Positions 33,131 through 43,760 of a stretch of 64,000 nt of DNA are shown here, in pieces (the first letter of the stretch is position 1; each line of letters begins with the position of its first letter). The DNA is from Telmatactis stephensoni. Taxonomy: Eukaryota > Cnidaria > Anthozoa > Actiniaria > Isophelliidae. The position numbers and the translations under genes were made by a program. A model generated the notes under the pieces. It saw only the letters and a list, made by a program, of their open reading frames with translations. It was not told the origin of the DNA and ran no database searches. The stretch lies in the NCBI GenBank assembly GCA_029948255.1, contig JALIZF010001766.1:124001-188000 (forward strand), in the 5' to 3' direction.

Positions 33131-33423
33131 ATTAGTATCTCGCAATGCGACTGACTTGCTTCAAGCGAAATTAAAAAGAAGCAATCGGAAAACGTTATGC
33201 AAGAGAATTAGGTTTGCCTTTTTATCCTGCGATGTATGTGTTTATGTTCTGTCCAATACCCCCACTTTAATAGTCTTTACCTATTCTCTCTTTAGGGTCT
33301 TTCCACAATCATTTGGGCAACTGACAGTAAACTTTGGACATTGGTTTTTATGGTCCTACATGGGTGGCATTGAAAGATTGAAATAAAATGACATTTAAAC
33401 CACTTAGACTAGGCGCATTTTCG
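33131..33423. other. No gene seen
   Basis: AT-rich sequence between the 17-bp array and the next dispersed repeat, with no feature I can support. Confidence 0.5.
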
Positions 33424-33665
33424 AAAAATAGACCTCTATGAGGCCATGTGGTTACTGGCCTCAAATCCAAATATAGATATAGACACATTTCAAGGCCTGT
33501 CCCTGGTTGGGGATGGGGGTAGGGGTTACTTCGACTAGTGCATACACACACACCGACTTTGTCCTAGTGCCCTTGGTAAGTTTATTTAAATTTCGACATA
33601 AGCAAAATGAAAAACTGAAGTACTATATAAAATGTAACAGAACCATTAATTGAGAAATATAAATC

Positions 33666-34395
33666 ATGTTCAACCTCCCTTCGCATCTTTAACTAGTAAA
33701 TGTACATTGTAAACACGGCTGGAAAACAAAATTTCGATCAAACATGTAAGTTCTGTTGAGAAATTGCCGCAACCAAATCAACAATAAACCACACTTCAAG
33801 ATAATCTTGAATTTTACGAGGTCAAAAACAAGACGACGTTTGGCATTTCGTTTTAATATTAAATGATGGCAGACAGCCAAGTAGAATTCTTATCATATTT
33901 TAAGTAAAAATATATTTTTAGTCTTTCCAAAGTCTCACAAGAATCAATTAAAGCTGTGCCTGATTACATCAAATAAAGAAAAGGAAAATAGTGTTTGTAC
34001 ATTTACCTAAATACCCTGAAGCGAGGAACAGCACAAATCATGTTCAACTTACCTTCGCATCTTTAACTACTAAATGTACATTGTAAACACGGCTGGAAAA
34101 TGAAATTTCGATCAAACATGTAAGTTCTGTTGAGAAATTGTCTTAACCAAATCAACAAAAAACCACACTTTAAGATAATCTTGAATTTCCTGTAATCACA
34201 AACAAGCTAAGACAGCATTTGGCATTTCATTTTACTAAATCACAAAATCAAGTAGAATTCCCATCACAGTAAGATATATAGTTTTCAAATTATTATTATC
34301 AAAACTTGCAATTGAAGCTCCGGCTGATTACATCAAATAAAGAAAAGGAACATAGTCTTTCTACATTACCTTAATCCCCTTAAGCGACATAACGA
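33666..34395. repeat. Direct tandem duplication, about 365 bp x2
   Basis: Copy 1 (33666-34036) and copy 2 (34037-34395) share TCGCATCTTTAACTA, GTAAACACGGCTGGAAAA and TTTCGATCAAACATGTAAG. They also share GAAGTAGAATTC-like and GATTACATCAAATAAAGAAA blocks in the same order. Each contains the 46-47-bp intron-like segment on minus. Confidence 0.85.
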
Positions 34396-34424
34396 CGAAC
34401 GCAAAGCCAAATCTACACTAACAT

Positions 34425-34600
34425 ATCGCCCCACATTTCCATACTTAAGTTTGCTATTTCATTCCGAAGGGTTTCGTCAATACTATATATGTTTATCAAA
34501 AATTCATCTATCGTTTCCCTTACAGATACATTTATGAACTTAACTGAATAATTTGGTATAATGAAAAGATATATTTTATAACCACAAAGCCTATATTTGA
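34425..34600 (-). pseudogene. Coding-like fragment of the dispersed repeat
   Basis: Minus reads RLCGYKIYLFIIPNYSVKFI then NVSVRETIDEFLINIYSIDE and LRNEIANLSMEMWGDMLV-stop. The copy near 50165-50290 reads [14 protein letters not shown] and [13 protein letters not shown], clearly related, with stops. Similarity at protein level between two repeat copies supports a once-coding frame. No family recognised. Confidence 0.4.
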
Positions 34601-34619
34601 TTATTGATAATCGACTTAA

Positions 34620-36268
34620 GGTGGCCCGTACCTATTGATTTATTTGTTGGGCATGAATTTCAATCGCGTCCTTTTACATCAAAACCTTGTCCGATTTCTG
34701 AGAAATTTGCAGCCATTTGTCTACAAGCCTTGAAATTTGTACCGGTAATTATTTTTCTGCGAATTAGATCAAGTAATTCGAGATATCAGACGATTTTTAA
34801 AAATGGCTTTTTGAGAAAAATTGGTCATAAATACAAAATTCCAAGGTGAATTTTTTTCCTATTTCGTCAATCAAGTATAAAGGCATAGAGGACTACATAC
34901 AACATGTATCGTGCCAATTGGTGCCTTAGAAGTTGCGATACAAAATTTGTGTTGCCTGTTACGACGCAAAATTATGTAGTCAAAACTACCGCCAAAATCT
35001 CAACAAAATTTCAAAAACAGCGAAAACTATATCTGCTGTAAGAAAGACAAATACCTATTGTAACTTGTGAACAAAATTTGGAGAGATGAGAAGCTAAACG
35101 CCAATGTTATCCTCAAGCAAACTTGGGGAGTAATTTTTGTGACCACGAGGCGAGCGTTGCGAATTTGTATTACTTCGACTTCTACAAATTCTGTCGAATT
35201 GTTTAGTGAAATTTTCTTGGTATGGGATAGAACAAGATGTTAACATACCTGTTGCCAAGTGTCGTTGTGTTTGCTGCACTAGGTATAACTCATTAAGCTT
35301 CAAAAGTAAGCAACTTCATCAAGTCGACGTTTGAGCTGCCAAGGTAAAACCCTCACGGTTTGTTAATTTATTCAAAACGACACCTTACTATCTGTTGCAA
35401 AATTCCACACGGGATCCAGACTTTTGGGAATAAAGACAGTAGCTCTCTGAAGACAATTGCTTCTGAGTCTAAATCCCATGTGGAATTTTGCAACAGATAG
35501 TAAGGTGTTGTTTTGAATAAATTAACAAACCATGAGGGCTTTACCTTGGCAGCTCAAACGTCGACTCGATGCAGTTGCTTACTTTTGAAGCTTACTGAAT
35601 TATACCTAGTGCAGCAAACACAACGACACTTGGCAGCAGGTATGTTAACATCTTGTTCTATCCCATACCAAGAAAATTTCACGAAACAATTCGACAGAAT
35701 TTGTAGAAGTCGAAGTAATACAAATTCGCAACGCTCACCTCGTGGTCACATAAACTACTCTCCAAGTTTGCTTGAGGATAACATTGGCGTTTAGCTTCTC
35801 ATCTCTCCAAATTTTGTTTACAAGTTACAATAGGTATTTGTCTTTCTTACAGCAGATATAGTTCTCGCTGTTTTTGAAATTTTGTTGAGATTTTGGCGGT
35901 AGTTTTGACTACATAATTTTGCGTCGTAACAGGCAGCACAAATTTTGTATTGCAACTTCTAAGGCACCAATTGGCACGATACATGTTGTATGTAGTCCTC
36001 TATGCCTTTATACTTGATTGACGAAATAGGAAAAAAATTCACCTTGGAATTTTGGATTTATGACCAATTTTTCTCAAAAAGCCATTTTTAAAAATCGTCT
36101 GATATCTCGAATTACTTGATCTAATTCACAGAAAAATAATTACCAGTACAAATTTCAAGGCTTGTAGACAAATGGCTGCAAATTTCTCAGAAATCGGACA
36201 AGGTTTTGATGTAAAAGGACGCGATTGAAGTTCATGCCCAACAAACAAATCAATAGGTATGGGCCACC
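34620..36268. mobile_element. 1.65-kb foldback transposon with TTAA duplication
   Basis: The element begins GGTGGCCCGTACCTATTGAT and ends with the near-exact complement ATCAATAGGTATGGGCCACC. It is flanked by TTAA at 34616-34619 and 36269-36272. The two arms are each about 800 bp, differ at only a few per cent of positions and meet around 35415-35470. Each arm has the same open frame of about 70 codons (35094-35303 minus; about 35588-35794 plus; QQTQRHLAxGMLTSCSIPYQ). It may be non-coding DNA with a chance frame, as no family is recognised. Ends and target fit a TTAA group such as Kolobok or piggyBac. Confidence 0.92.
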
Positions 36269-36451
36269 TTAAACACCCTCGGACGGGCACACGACGTTCA
36301 CATATCTTTCGGCTTGACACTTCGTGTCTACTTCAGGTATTTCCGAATTACGCACGCATGCATGAAACCCATGGCATAGTGTGTTATAGTCCATGGGCCA
36401 GACCCTCAAAATTTTGAATTTCTTACCACTCTTAGGGACAAAGGCTACCAT
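36269..36451 (-). pseudogene. Coding-like fragment of the dispersed repeat, right part
   Basis: Minus reads HACVRNSEIPEVDTKCQAER then YVNVVCPSEGV up to the foldback. The 50-kb copy reads [20 protein letters not shown]. The shared EVDTKCQxERY supports a common coding origin. The foldback at 34620-36268 would split this frame from RLCGYKIYL. Confidence 0.4.
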
Positions 36452-36454
36452 ACA

Positions 36455-37125
36455 TTTTTATAAACCTTGATACCTCTACTTTGTTTTTATGTATGATAGC
36501 CATGTCAACAATGTAGCTTTCGTGTGTAGATCACGTGATTATAAATGACGTCACGAATATTATTAAACCACTTATCTTGACGGAGTTTTGTAATATGAAA
36601 TGTTTTACTTTGTGAATTGTGATTTACGTAAGATAAATAAATGTCACAGGCTGTTTCAAGTTCTAAAGACATTTACCAAGACATTTCTGTCTGGTTGCTA
36701 TGGCAACATAGGCTGATTTCTTATATAACATAAAGTTTTCTCCTTATTCATATTTCAATTTTTGATTTCTATCAGTAACATCTCATTTTCTCTATCATCT
36801 GATAAGGTAGAATTGCTTGCAGTTCTCAATGCATTGTATCCTTTAACAAAACAAAGTTCAGCTTTGATAGAATCAAATCATATCATGGTAAAACTAAACT
36901 AATTTAGTGCAAGCAATTTTAGGAATTTTCTTTTGTTACATTAATAAGAAAACTAAATATGGCAATTAAAGCAATAGATATGACTTTAAACAGAAGCTAT
37001 CCACAAATTTGTCATTTTGCCTTTTTTTCCATGGCAACGGAATTATAGCAAAGAGTTATGTTCATCACAAGATCTATTTTGCTTTTCTTTGAGTCCAGTG
37101 TGACTGGATGATTCTTGATTGAGCA
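36455..37125. other. AT-rich stretch, no gene seen
   Basis: No supported exon, only low-complexity AT-rich sequence before the CXC-type fragment on minus. Confidence 0.5.
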
Positions 37126-37126
37126 A

Positions 37127-37405
37127 TGTCTAATCATCATCTTCATCTTCACTCTCGTCGATAGCCTCCATAATGTCTTCATGCCAATTGCCACAGTCTG
37201 GTAATTTACACAAGTCTGTGCAATGTAAACCATTTGAAAGGTATGTGCAATGTGGCAACTGGCAGCGCTTTTTACACTGGCACGATAAAAACTCTAACAC
37301 AGCCATTGGTGCTGGCTCTCCACTCATCCAGTTAACTGTTAGACTGCCTTCCTCAACACTCCATCCATGGCCAACTGGAGAGGGTATCTGTGGGCAGCTC
37401 TGAAG
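37127..37405 (-). pseudogene. CXC-type C-terminal fragment of a mobile-element protein
   Basis: Minus reads HGWSVEEGSLTVNWMSGEPA then PMAVLEFLSCQCKKRC, LPHCTYLSNGLHCTDLCKLP and DCGNW, with an acidic tail ending EDEDDD-stop. The ordered cysteines (CxCxxxC...C...C..C...C) resemble the CXC/tesmin-type zinc-binding end of proteins I associate with cnidarian and sponge transposons. Upstream it is joined abruptly, in another frame, to the helicase fragment at about 37405-37435. Confidence 0.6.
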
Positions 37406-37409
37406 GCTT

Positions 37410-37674
37410 CGGCGCCACTAGGTGTGCCTCATCGATAACACAAGCTGCCATTCTATCTTGACATTCTTTGGATAATAATATCTGCCTTCCAACCTTTGAG
37501 GATACAAAAGCTTCAGGATGTGTAAATAGGATCCGATGATTGACTAGTCTTTGACCAGTTGTCTGAGAGACCTCGTTTTCGCCATCACTACAGTCACTAG
37601 AATCACTATCAGAGTGACAATCATTGTCTTGCAGCTCACGGCAGTTTTCACATCGAAGTATAGACGCATCAATA
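37410..37674 (-). pseudogene. RecQ-like helicase fragment with motif II (DEAH)
   Basis: Minus reads DASILRCENCRELQDNDCHS, a Ser/Asp-rich stretch, then LVNHRILFTHPEAFVSSKVG and MAACVIDEAHLVAP. FTHPEA and VIDEAH are motif Ib and Walker B of RecQ-family DNA helicases. The 5' half of the gene lies beyond the LINE at 37675-38772. After DEAH the helicase stops and CXC-type sequence begins, so motifs III-VI are missing. Confidence 0.75.
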
Positions 37675-38772
37675 AAGCGTTATCAACTGATCCCGTGGAT
37701 TTGTAGTTTTCTTTCTGGCCGAACCCAGTCAGTTAAAGTAGGGGGGTCCACATCAGATTGGGCTCCTATAGTGGCAGGCGTCCCCCAGGGCACAAAGTTA
37801 GGCCCTATACTCTTTCTTATCATGAAAAACGACCTGGCAAGAAACTGCCCCCTTAAATCAAGGCACTGGATGTACGTCGACGACATCACCATCTCAGAGT
37901 CAGTGGCTAGAGACGCTACTCCAGCCATTCAGGACGATCTCGACAACATCTCCAGATGGGCTTCAACGAACAATATGCGCCTGAACCCAAAGAAATGTAA
38001 AGAGCTGGCCATCTCCTTTCTCCATCCCTCTCCTGCTGGTTTATCTTCTCCACTACATGTGAATGTTTCCCTTGAACGCGTAAAGGAATTCAAGGTTCTT
38101 GGTTTAACTGTACAAAACGATCTTAGATGGAATACTCATATAGACAACATCACCAAAAAAGCATCTAAAAGGCTCCATATTATTCGTGTCCTTCGCAACG
38201 CTGGTGTACCCCCGCAAGACCTAGTTAAAATATACATAGCCCTTATCCGATCCATGCTTGATTACTGCTGTCCCGTCTGGAGTACCTGCATCCCGTCATA
38301 CTTGTCCGACAAAATTGAGAAACTTCAAAAAGAGCCCTCTTGTTCCCTGACCTCTCATACGAAGAAGCCCTCGCAAGGACATCCATTCCCCGGCTTGACG
38401 AAAGAAGAAACTCTCTTTGCGCCCAAACATTAGAGAAAATTGCTTGTGACCCGTCATCACGCCTACATTCGATCCTGCCATCGACCAGGGCCGACTCCAA
38501 CGGCCGTAGGTTGCATAATGCATCGCATTTTTCTTTATTCAAATGTAGGCCTGAGAGGTTTAGAGTGGTTTTTTTCCTAGTGCCATTGCAGATTTTAATA
38601 GAAATTTGTAGTACTGCTTTTTGCATGCTTACAAATTAGAATACGCAAGTATTAATTAGTTTTTATAGTTACATACCTTAACCATATTTATATATATATA
38701 CCTTTTCTCTTAGTCTTTTAAAACTGTAATTCACCATTTACGGTGTGATAGTTTTTCAATAAACCATTTATT
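37675..38772 (+). mobile_element. 5'-truncated L2/CR1-like LINE inserted in the helicase
   Basis: It encodes the reverse transcriptase core LIPWICSFLSGRTQSVKVGG, VAGVPQGTKLGPILFLI and YVDDITISE, then NPKKCKELAIS and YCCPVWS, with one long frame (37624-38433). It ends with an ATT-rich tail (CAATAAACCATTTATT). An exact 7-bp duplication ATCAATA flanks it (37668-37674 and 38773-38779). Removing it joins SHCID to DASILRC in the helicase frame. Confidence 0.9.
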
Positions 38773-39087
38773 ATCAATACAGTGCGATTTCAAGGTTTTG
38801 GTTTGATCTTCTACCAAAGCACTTAGTGGAATTACTACAAGTATCATGCACTTTTTACCTTTCTCATCCCGATAATCATACATGAATGGCATTAAATGGA
38901 ATATAAATGATTTACCATAGCCCGTTGGAAGAACTGCAATAGTGTCTTTGTTTAAATACAAGGATTCCAATACATTTAGCGGCTTTACCTTCAAAAATAT
39001 ATCTTGATATCCAGCAGCATTTAGAGCAAAATGAACTGCATCAAGGAAGTTAAGGACAGGACGCGCCATTTTTTTCGAAAGCTCCAT
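38773..39087 (-). pseudogene. RecQ-like helicase, N-terminal part
   Basis: Starts MELSKKMARPVLNFLDAVHF. IFLKVKPLNVLESLYLNKDT is the Q-motif region, AVLPTGYGKSFIFHLMPF motif I (Walker A GYGKS) and LVVIPLSALVEDQ motif Ia. Together with the 37410-37674 fragment it covers motifs 0-II of a RecQ-type ATP-dependent 3'-5' DNA helicase. It is cut by the LINE after CID. The start lies 121 bp from the divergent plus gene. Confidence 0.8.
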
Positions 39088-39208
39088 TGGGAAAATCCAC
39101 AGCCACTTGTTACTCGATCCTGATTGGCTGATAAGCGTGAATTATCGCTTTTGACTGGCTTAGAATTTTAGCGGGAATTATTGCCAAGAGGTCGGTTTAT
39201 GGATCAAA
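39088..39208. promoter_or_regulatory. Shared divergent promoter region
   Basis: 121 bp separate the start codons of the helicase (minus) and the unknown gene (plus). It holds TGATTGGCTG (a CCAAT box on minus) and a second GACTGGC-type copy, but no TATA box. A two-way CCAAT promoter is inferred, not shown. Confidence 0.4.
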
Positions 39209-39517
39209 ATGGAAACTCCTAAAAAATTATATTTCCATGGAAATTTGAAATGCTGTTGTCTTTGCCAGAGTGATAAAAACGCTGATCGGTTTACAGATGT
39301 ATTTAGTAAAGCTGGCATAAAGAAAAAATTGTTAAACATAATATCAGAAGTCCTCGACATTAACATTGAGCAAGGCGAGTATCCTTCCAAAATTTGCAGA
39401 TCAAAACAATCCAAAGGTAAACTATAAGAAATATTTTGCTAGTCAGTGTAGCGAGGGGCGACGCCCCAACCCCCTAATTTTTTAGGAAAATTGCAATTGT
39501 CTATCTCCACTCATGGA

Positions 39518-39777
39518 TATAGCTATTTCAAAAAACGTTGAATACTGAATTCTGCATTCTGCATACTGAATAGTGCATTCCAAGACTTACAAATTGCATT
39601 TTTGATCATTTCCGTTGTCGTTTTGCCACTTATTTGTCTAGTTATAGCTGTTATAGAGGATGTTCACTATGTCATCTCCAAAACAAACTGAACTACAAGG
39701 CATTTTGGTCTTTGAATGCACTATTCAGTATGCAGAATGCAGTATTCAGTATTCAACGTTTTTTGAAATAGCTGTAT
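39518..39777. mobile_element. TIR element, 260 bp, in intron
   Basis: TATAGCTATTTCAAAAAACG then TTGAATACTGAATTCTGCAT and a further 20 bases are mirrored at the right end (CGTTTTTTGAAATAGCTGTA). Arms are about 62 bp with few mismatches and flank a unique centre of about 120 bp. Confidence 0.88.
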
Positions 39778-40282
39778 ATAAACATATTGCAGTCTGTACA
39801 CAAATTGCAGGTACTTAATCTACCCTGAATTTATAAAATGCCTGTTATTTTTGAGAAATGTAATGAAAGAGATATCAGTTTCTTAAAAAGATACCAGTTT
39901 TCTTTTAGTGAAAGGAAAAATCTTCTCCTAATTATCCTTTTTCATCCCCTGCATTTCTTTTTTATTTTAATACAGATTCTAGATTCATCTGTCAACACCC
40001 TCAGCAAAAAAGAACTAGCGAGAATTCTTGAAGCAGTTAAGACTGTTAAGATTCCAAAATTTATAGCCTCATCAGTGCTTTCTAATCTAGATATCAATCT
40101 ACAGTGTAAAGCAATCATTCTTGAGGAAATAAATGAAAGCTCAACAAATATTTGTACAAGAAAAGAACCATCTGTATTAAGGCAAAATAAATTTCCAGAC
40201 ATGAAAGACTTTGACTGGATGAAATTGATAAATGAAATGTCACAAAGGTGAGTTGTGTTTTGTATGTACAGAGTAGTGAATA

Positions 40283-40376
40283 GGGAAATAAATGAAAAAG
40301 AAAGAAAGAAAGAAAGAAAAAAAAGAAAGAAAGAAAGAAAGAAAGAAGAAAGAGAAGAAAGAAAGAAAGAAAAAAA
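40283..40376 (+). repeat. (GAAA)n microsatellite
   Basis: Tetranucleotide AGAA array with small interruptions, in the intron before the long exon of the unknown gene. It makes long Lys/Glu open frames that are not real coding. Confidence 0.95.
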
Positions 40377-41495
40377 TATATATTGTAAAATATTCATCTG
40401 TGATAATGCAAGTCCTTCTTCCTTATGCAGTGAAGACTCTCACAAATAATGTTGAGCTTGTTCAGATACTTAACCGTTGCGGTCATGGTATTTCCTATTC
40501 CCAGCTTGAGGAAATCAACACTGCTCTTTGTTTGCAGAAAATGGCATCAACAAGTGAGATTCCATTACCAGATAATATACAACCTTATATTGGTACCACA
40601 TTAGCATGGGACAATATTGACAGACTTGAAGAGACTTTGTCTGGTGAAGAGACATTGCACCGTGTCAACGGCATAGCAGTACAGGCTAGACATTTTGGCC
40701 CACAACTCCCTACAGAACTATCAACAGTTATAGCTAAAACTAAGCAAAGAAGTGTGGAGCCACTAAATACTGTGAATCTGCCCATATACAATGCAGGAGA
40801 GCGTCAAGGCCCAAAGCCAAGAAGATATGTAGAAGTAACATGCGAGGAAGCCTTAGATAATGCGCGGAGAAAGAATCAACGGTGGGTTTTAGTGCGCCTA
40901 CATGGAGAAGTTAACCAGAAAGTTAGTGGATGGACTGGCTTTAACATTTTAGTGCGCAATGAAGTTGATGTTTGTCAGGATAATATTGGATATCTTCCCA
41001 CAATCGATGCACCGGCTACCAACATGTCAACCGTCTATGAGGTTTTGGCCTGCTCATTGAAGATCAAAGAAGCACTTAATTTGAAGAGCATTGTCCTGGT
41101 CTTTGACCAAGCTCTGTATGCTAAGGCAACCGAGATTGTTTGGAAACATCCTGACAAATTTAAAGACATTGTACTAAGAATGGGTATGTTCCACACGGTT
41201 TGTACTCTTCTTACCATAATTGGAAAGAGATTCGAAGATGCAGGTTTGAGAGATATATGCATCGAATCTTGGGTGATCTCGGAAGGATCTGTGTCTAGTG
41301 TTCTTGAGGGAAATACAACCGTACTTCAGATTTCATTAATTGATGTATGAAGCACTCCAAAGACTTGTTTGGAAAGGATTCTAGACGTGGGTTGACAAGT
41401 TTCCAGAGAAAAAAGTATCCCTCCAAGATGTTTTCATTAGTTTGAAACCTCTTTACAATGTGTGTAATAAAGAACACGAGAAAATCTTTTCAAGT

Positions 41496-41700
41496 GTAGC
41501 GGGTTCCCTGTGGTCCCTCCCGGGGCATTGTGGGAGGGAGACTCGCGGTATTTAAGGGGATGGATCACGTGTGTTGGGGGTTGTTGCGTCTTGGGCAAGC
41601 GAGCGGAGACTTTGGTTGTGTGTCTATAGTACTAGAACAGACTCGCGGTACTGGGACATCTTGAATTCTAATACTAAGTGGAAATATTGTATAGAGCCAG
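41496..41700 (+). mobile_element. Possible LTR fragment
   Basis: After the coding frame ends in TTTTCAAG, sequence changes sharply to TGTAGCGGGTTCCC, a GC-rich stretch with GTATTTAAGG (TATA-like) and later GACTCGCGGTACTGGGACA. TG at the start and promoter-like content suggest a solo or partial LTR. No matching end or duplication found, so uncertain. Confidence 0.3.
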
Positions 41701-41721
41701 TCCAAAAAAGTGTATCAAGAT

Positions 41722-43260
41722 AATATAAAAATTAGGTACTACCTAATAGCGGAGCTCCCATTTAGATAAATAATAATTTTAAATACTTTGTTTTTGATTC
41801 AAATGAATTGGGCTTCCTGTGGAAATTGAGAGATTTATGCTTTAGGGTTTGAAAAAACTTCTTGCACTTCAGTCTCCCGATAATTATTATAAGGCTTTCA
41901 AGCTTAGTCACCTTTATTACAGCTGTGATGTATATATTTTGTTTATATAATTAATTACTCCTTATTCCCTATATTAAGTTTTATATGACCACGTTCTTGC
42001 AATAAGGTGGAACTTTAGTGACATTTCCAAGCCATAAACAAAGAATTAAACTTCAAAAATGACAAGACCCCATCACTTTTAGAAATAATGATCTGCTGGC
42101 AAATACCTTAATTGATGGCTTTGAAGACATTAGTACTGTGAAATTTTTACATTAAATGTAATATAAAAATTAGGTACTACCTAATAGCGGAGCTCCCATT
42201 TAAATATAATAATAATTTTAAATACTTTGTTTTATTTTGACCTTTTTGATTCAAATGAATTGGGCTTGCTGTGGTAATAGGCAAACAAATATTGCATTTT
42301 GTTGTAAAAGTTGAAATAAAGACTATAGATCAAGCTTTATTTCTTGCCCTTCAGTCTCCTGAGAATTATAAGGCTTTCAACTCAGTGACCATGCATAGTG
42401 ATATTTATTCAGATATTGGTGTCAGATTTTATAATTGACTTAGTAGTAGTGCTTCATAATTCTCAGAAATAGGATGCAAAAATCCCTCAAACTGATTTCA
42501 TTCACATAAATACTGAACCTAATTCAACATCCTTCAATTAAACAATTATAGACATTGCAGAAAATTATATTTAGATTTTTCTGTCTTGAGACAGTATTGT
42601 GGCATCTTGTTTTTTTTTTTATTATGTAGAGTAGAATGACACTGATAAATAGTTGTCTTTACACGAAACAAGAATTCTCTCTTCCAGGTTACACTAATCA
42701 TGACTTTAGATGAAATTGTAAAACAACTCAAAACAACTACTACCTAAAAGCAAAGCTCCAATTTCAATTTTAATTTTTTTATGTTCTTGATTCAAATGAA
42801 TTGGGCTTCCTGTGGTAATTGAAAAAGTTGAAATGAAGATTATTTAAAAAGCATTTTTAAAATAAGTTTTGGTTTTGGTTTGTATATTGTATGGGCTTGT
42901 ATGCTCAGTGACCTTTGTTACAGTAAATTTTAATATTCAGATTCACTGTCAGATTTCATAACTGACTTTGTAAGGGTTCATAATTTTCAGAAATAGAAAG
43001 CAAAATCTCCAAAAAATTTTTTTAAATTGATACAAGTAATTAAACCTTTTCGACATCCTGAATATTACAGAACAACATATACTGATTTGTCTGTCTTCAC
43101 TATATTTGTGACATCTTGTTTTTTGTGGTTGTTGTTGTTATTTTGTTTTGTTATTTAATGTAGAAAAGAATGACACACTAGCTAGGCGAATACTTGTCTC
43201 CCACTTTTCTCTTCCAGATTACACTGATAATACAATTCAAAGTGATTATAAAAACAGCTA
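41722..43260. repeat. Three tandem copies of a 0.4-0.57-kb unit
   Basis: Unit starts at about 41722, 42158 and 42731 share TTAGGTACTACCTAATAGCG plus GAGCTCCCATTT, AATGAATTGGGCTTCCTGTGG and TTCAGTCTCC...ATAAGGCTTTCAA. Copies 2 and 3 also share GTCTGTCTT...GTGGCATCTTGTTTT and CTCTTCCAG-TTACACT. Divergence rises from copy 1 to 3. No coding frame. Confidence 0.8.
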
Positions 43261-43318
43261 ATTGAAATAACAAGAAAACAAGGAATTAAGCATTTTCAGT
43301 CTGTATTTAAGGCTTCCT

Positions 43319-43760
43319 AGCCCTTATGAAATAGAGATACAAAGAAATATATCTATTTTGTATCTGAAATACATCCTATTTATATCTTTGAAGAAAAAGA
43401 TATGTTTTAGATATATCTGAAGTGTATCTCAGAAAATGAAGACACATTTGAGATACATCTTGAATGTATCTCCACAATAAGAGATATATCTTGAATGTAT
43501 CTCCATAATATGAGATATATCTTGAATGTATCTCCATAATGAGATACATATCAAAGACGCATTTGAGGTATATCTTGAATGTATCTAGACATATATAATG
43601 AGATACATTTCAGATATATTCTCAAAATGTATCTCTCTATATATACAACTAAGGGCTATATAATATTTATGTAAATTTATACATAATTTTTGAAGACACA
43701 TTTGAGATATATCTTGGATGTATCTCCATATAATGAAATACATTTAAAGAGGACCTTAAT
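43319..43760. repeat. Left terminal repeat and subterminal motif array
   Basis: Starts CCCTTATGAAATAGAGATA. At least five copies of a 28-30-bp unit built on GATATATCTTGAATGTATC-TCCATAAT follow, some inverted. These are candidate transposase-binding sites. Confidence 0.7.

Larger units (their letters stand above)
33424..36450 (-). mobile_element. GTGGTTACTGGC-family repeat, long copy with nested foldback
   Basis: The left end has AAATAGACCTCTATGAGGCC and ATGTGGTTACTGGCCTC, as at 62991. The right end has GCACGCATGCATGAAACCC and ATGGCATAGTGTGTTA, as at 63285 and 50390. Between them lie a 370-bp direct duplication, coding-like fragments on minus and the 1.65-kb foldback. Flank sequence at 34490-34600 and 36285-36400 is contiguous in the copy at 50165-50400, so the foldback arrived second. 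Confidence 0.65.
39209..41495 (+). pseudogene. Conserved mobile-element protein of unknown function, 3'-truncated
   Basis: Exon 1 (39209-39416) starts METPKKLYFHGNLKCCCLCQ and has a ZAD-like pattern (CCLC...KICRS). Exon 2 (39976-40247) is helical and Lys-rich. Exon 3 (about 40410-41342) encodes IQPYIGTTLAWDNIDRLEET, AVQARHFGPQLPTEL, SIVLVFDQALYAKATEIVWK and GMFHTVCTLLTIIGKRFEDA. I know this GMFHT protein type from cnidarian and sponge predictions; its function is unknown. VFDQ and FHT might be catalytic residues of a nuclease-like fold (guess). The frame breaks near 41318, with stops near 41338 and 41380 (RFH-stop-LMYEALQRLVWKGF), then LTR-like sequence cuts it at 41495. In related proteins a CXC end follows, as at 37127. 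Confidence 0.65.

Noticed and set aside
35094..35794. Mirrored 70-90-codon frames in the foldback arms as a conserved gene
   Set aside because: The arms are almost identical DNA, so shared frames are no evidence of coding constraint. No family is recognised and the element lacks a transposase.
43319..43760. CRISPR-like array
   Set aside because: Repeats are contiguous, AT-rich, partly inverted and without unique spacers of constant length; the context is eukaryotic.
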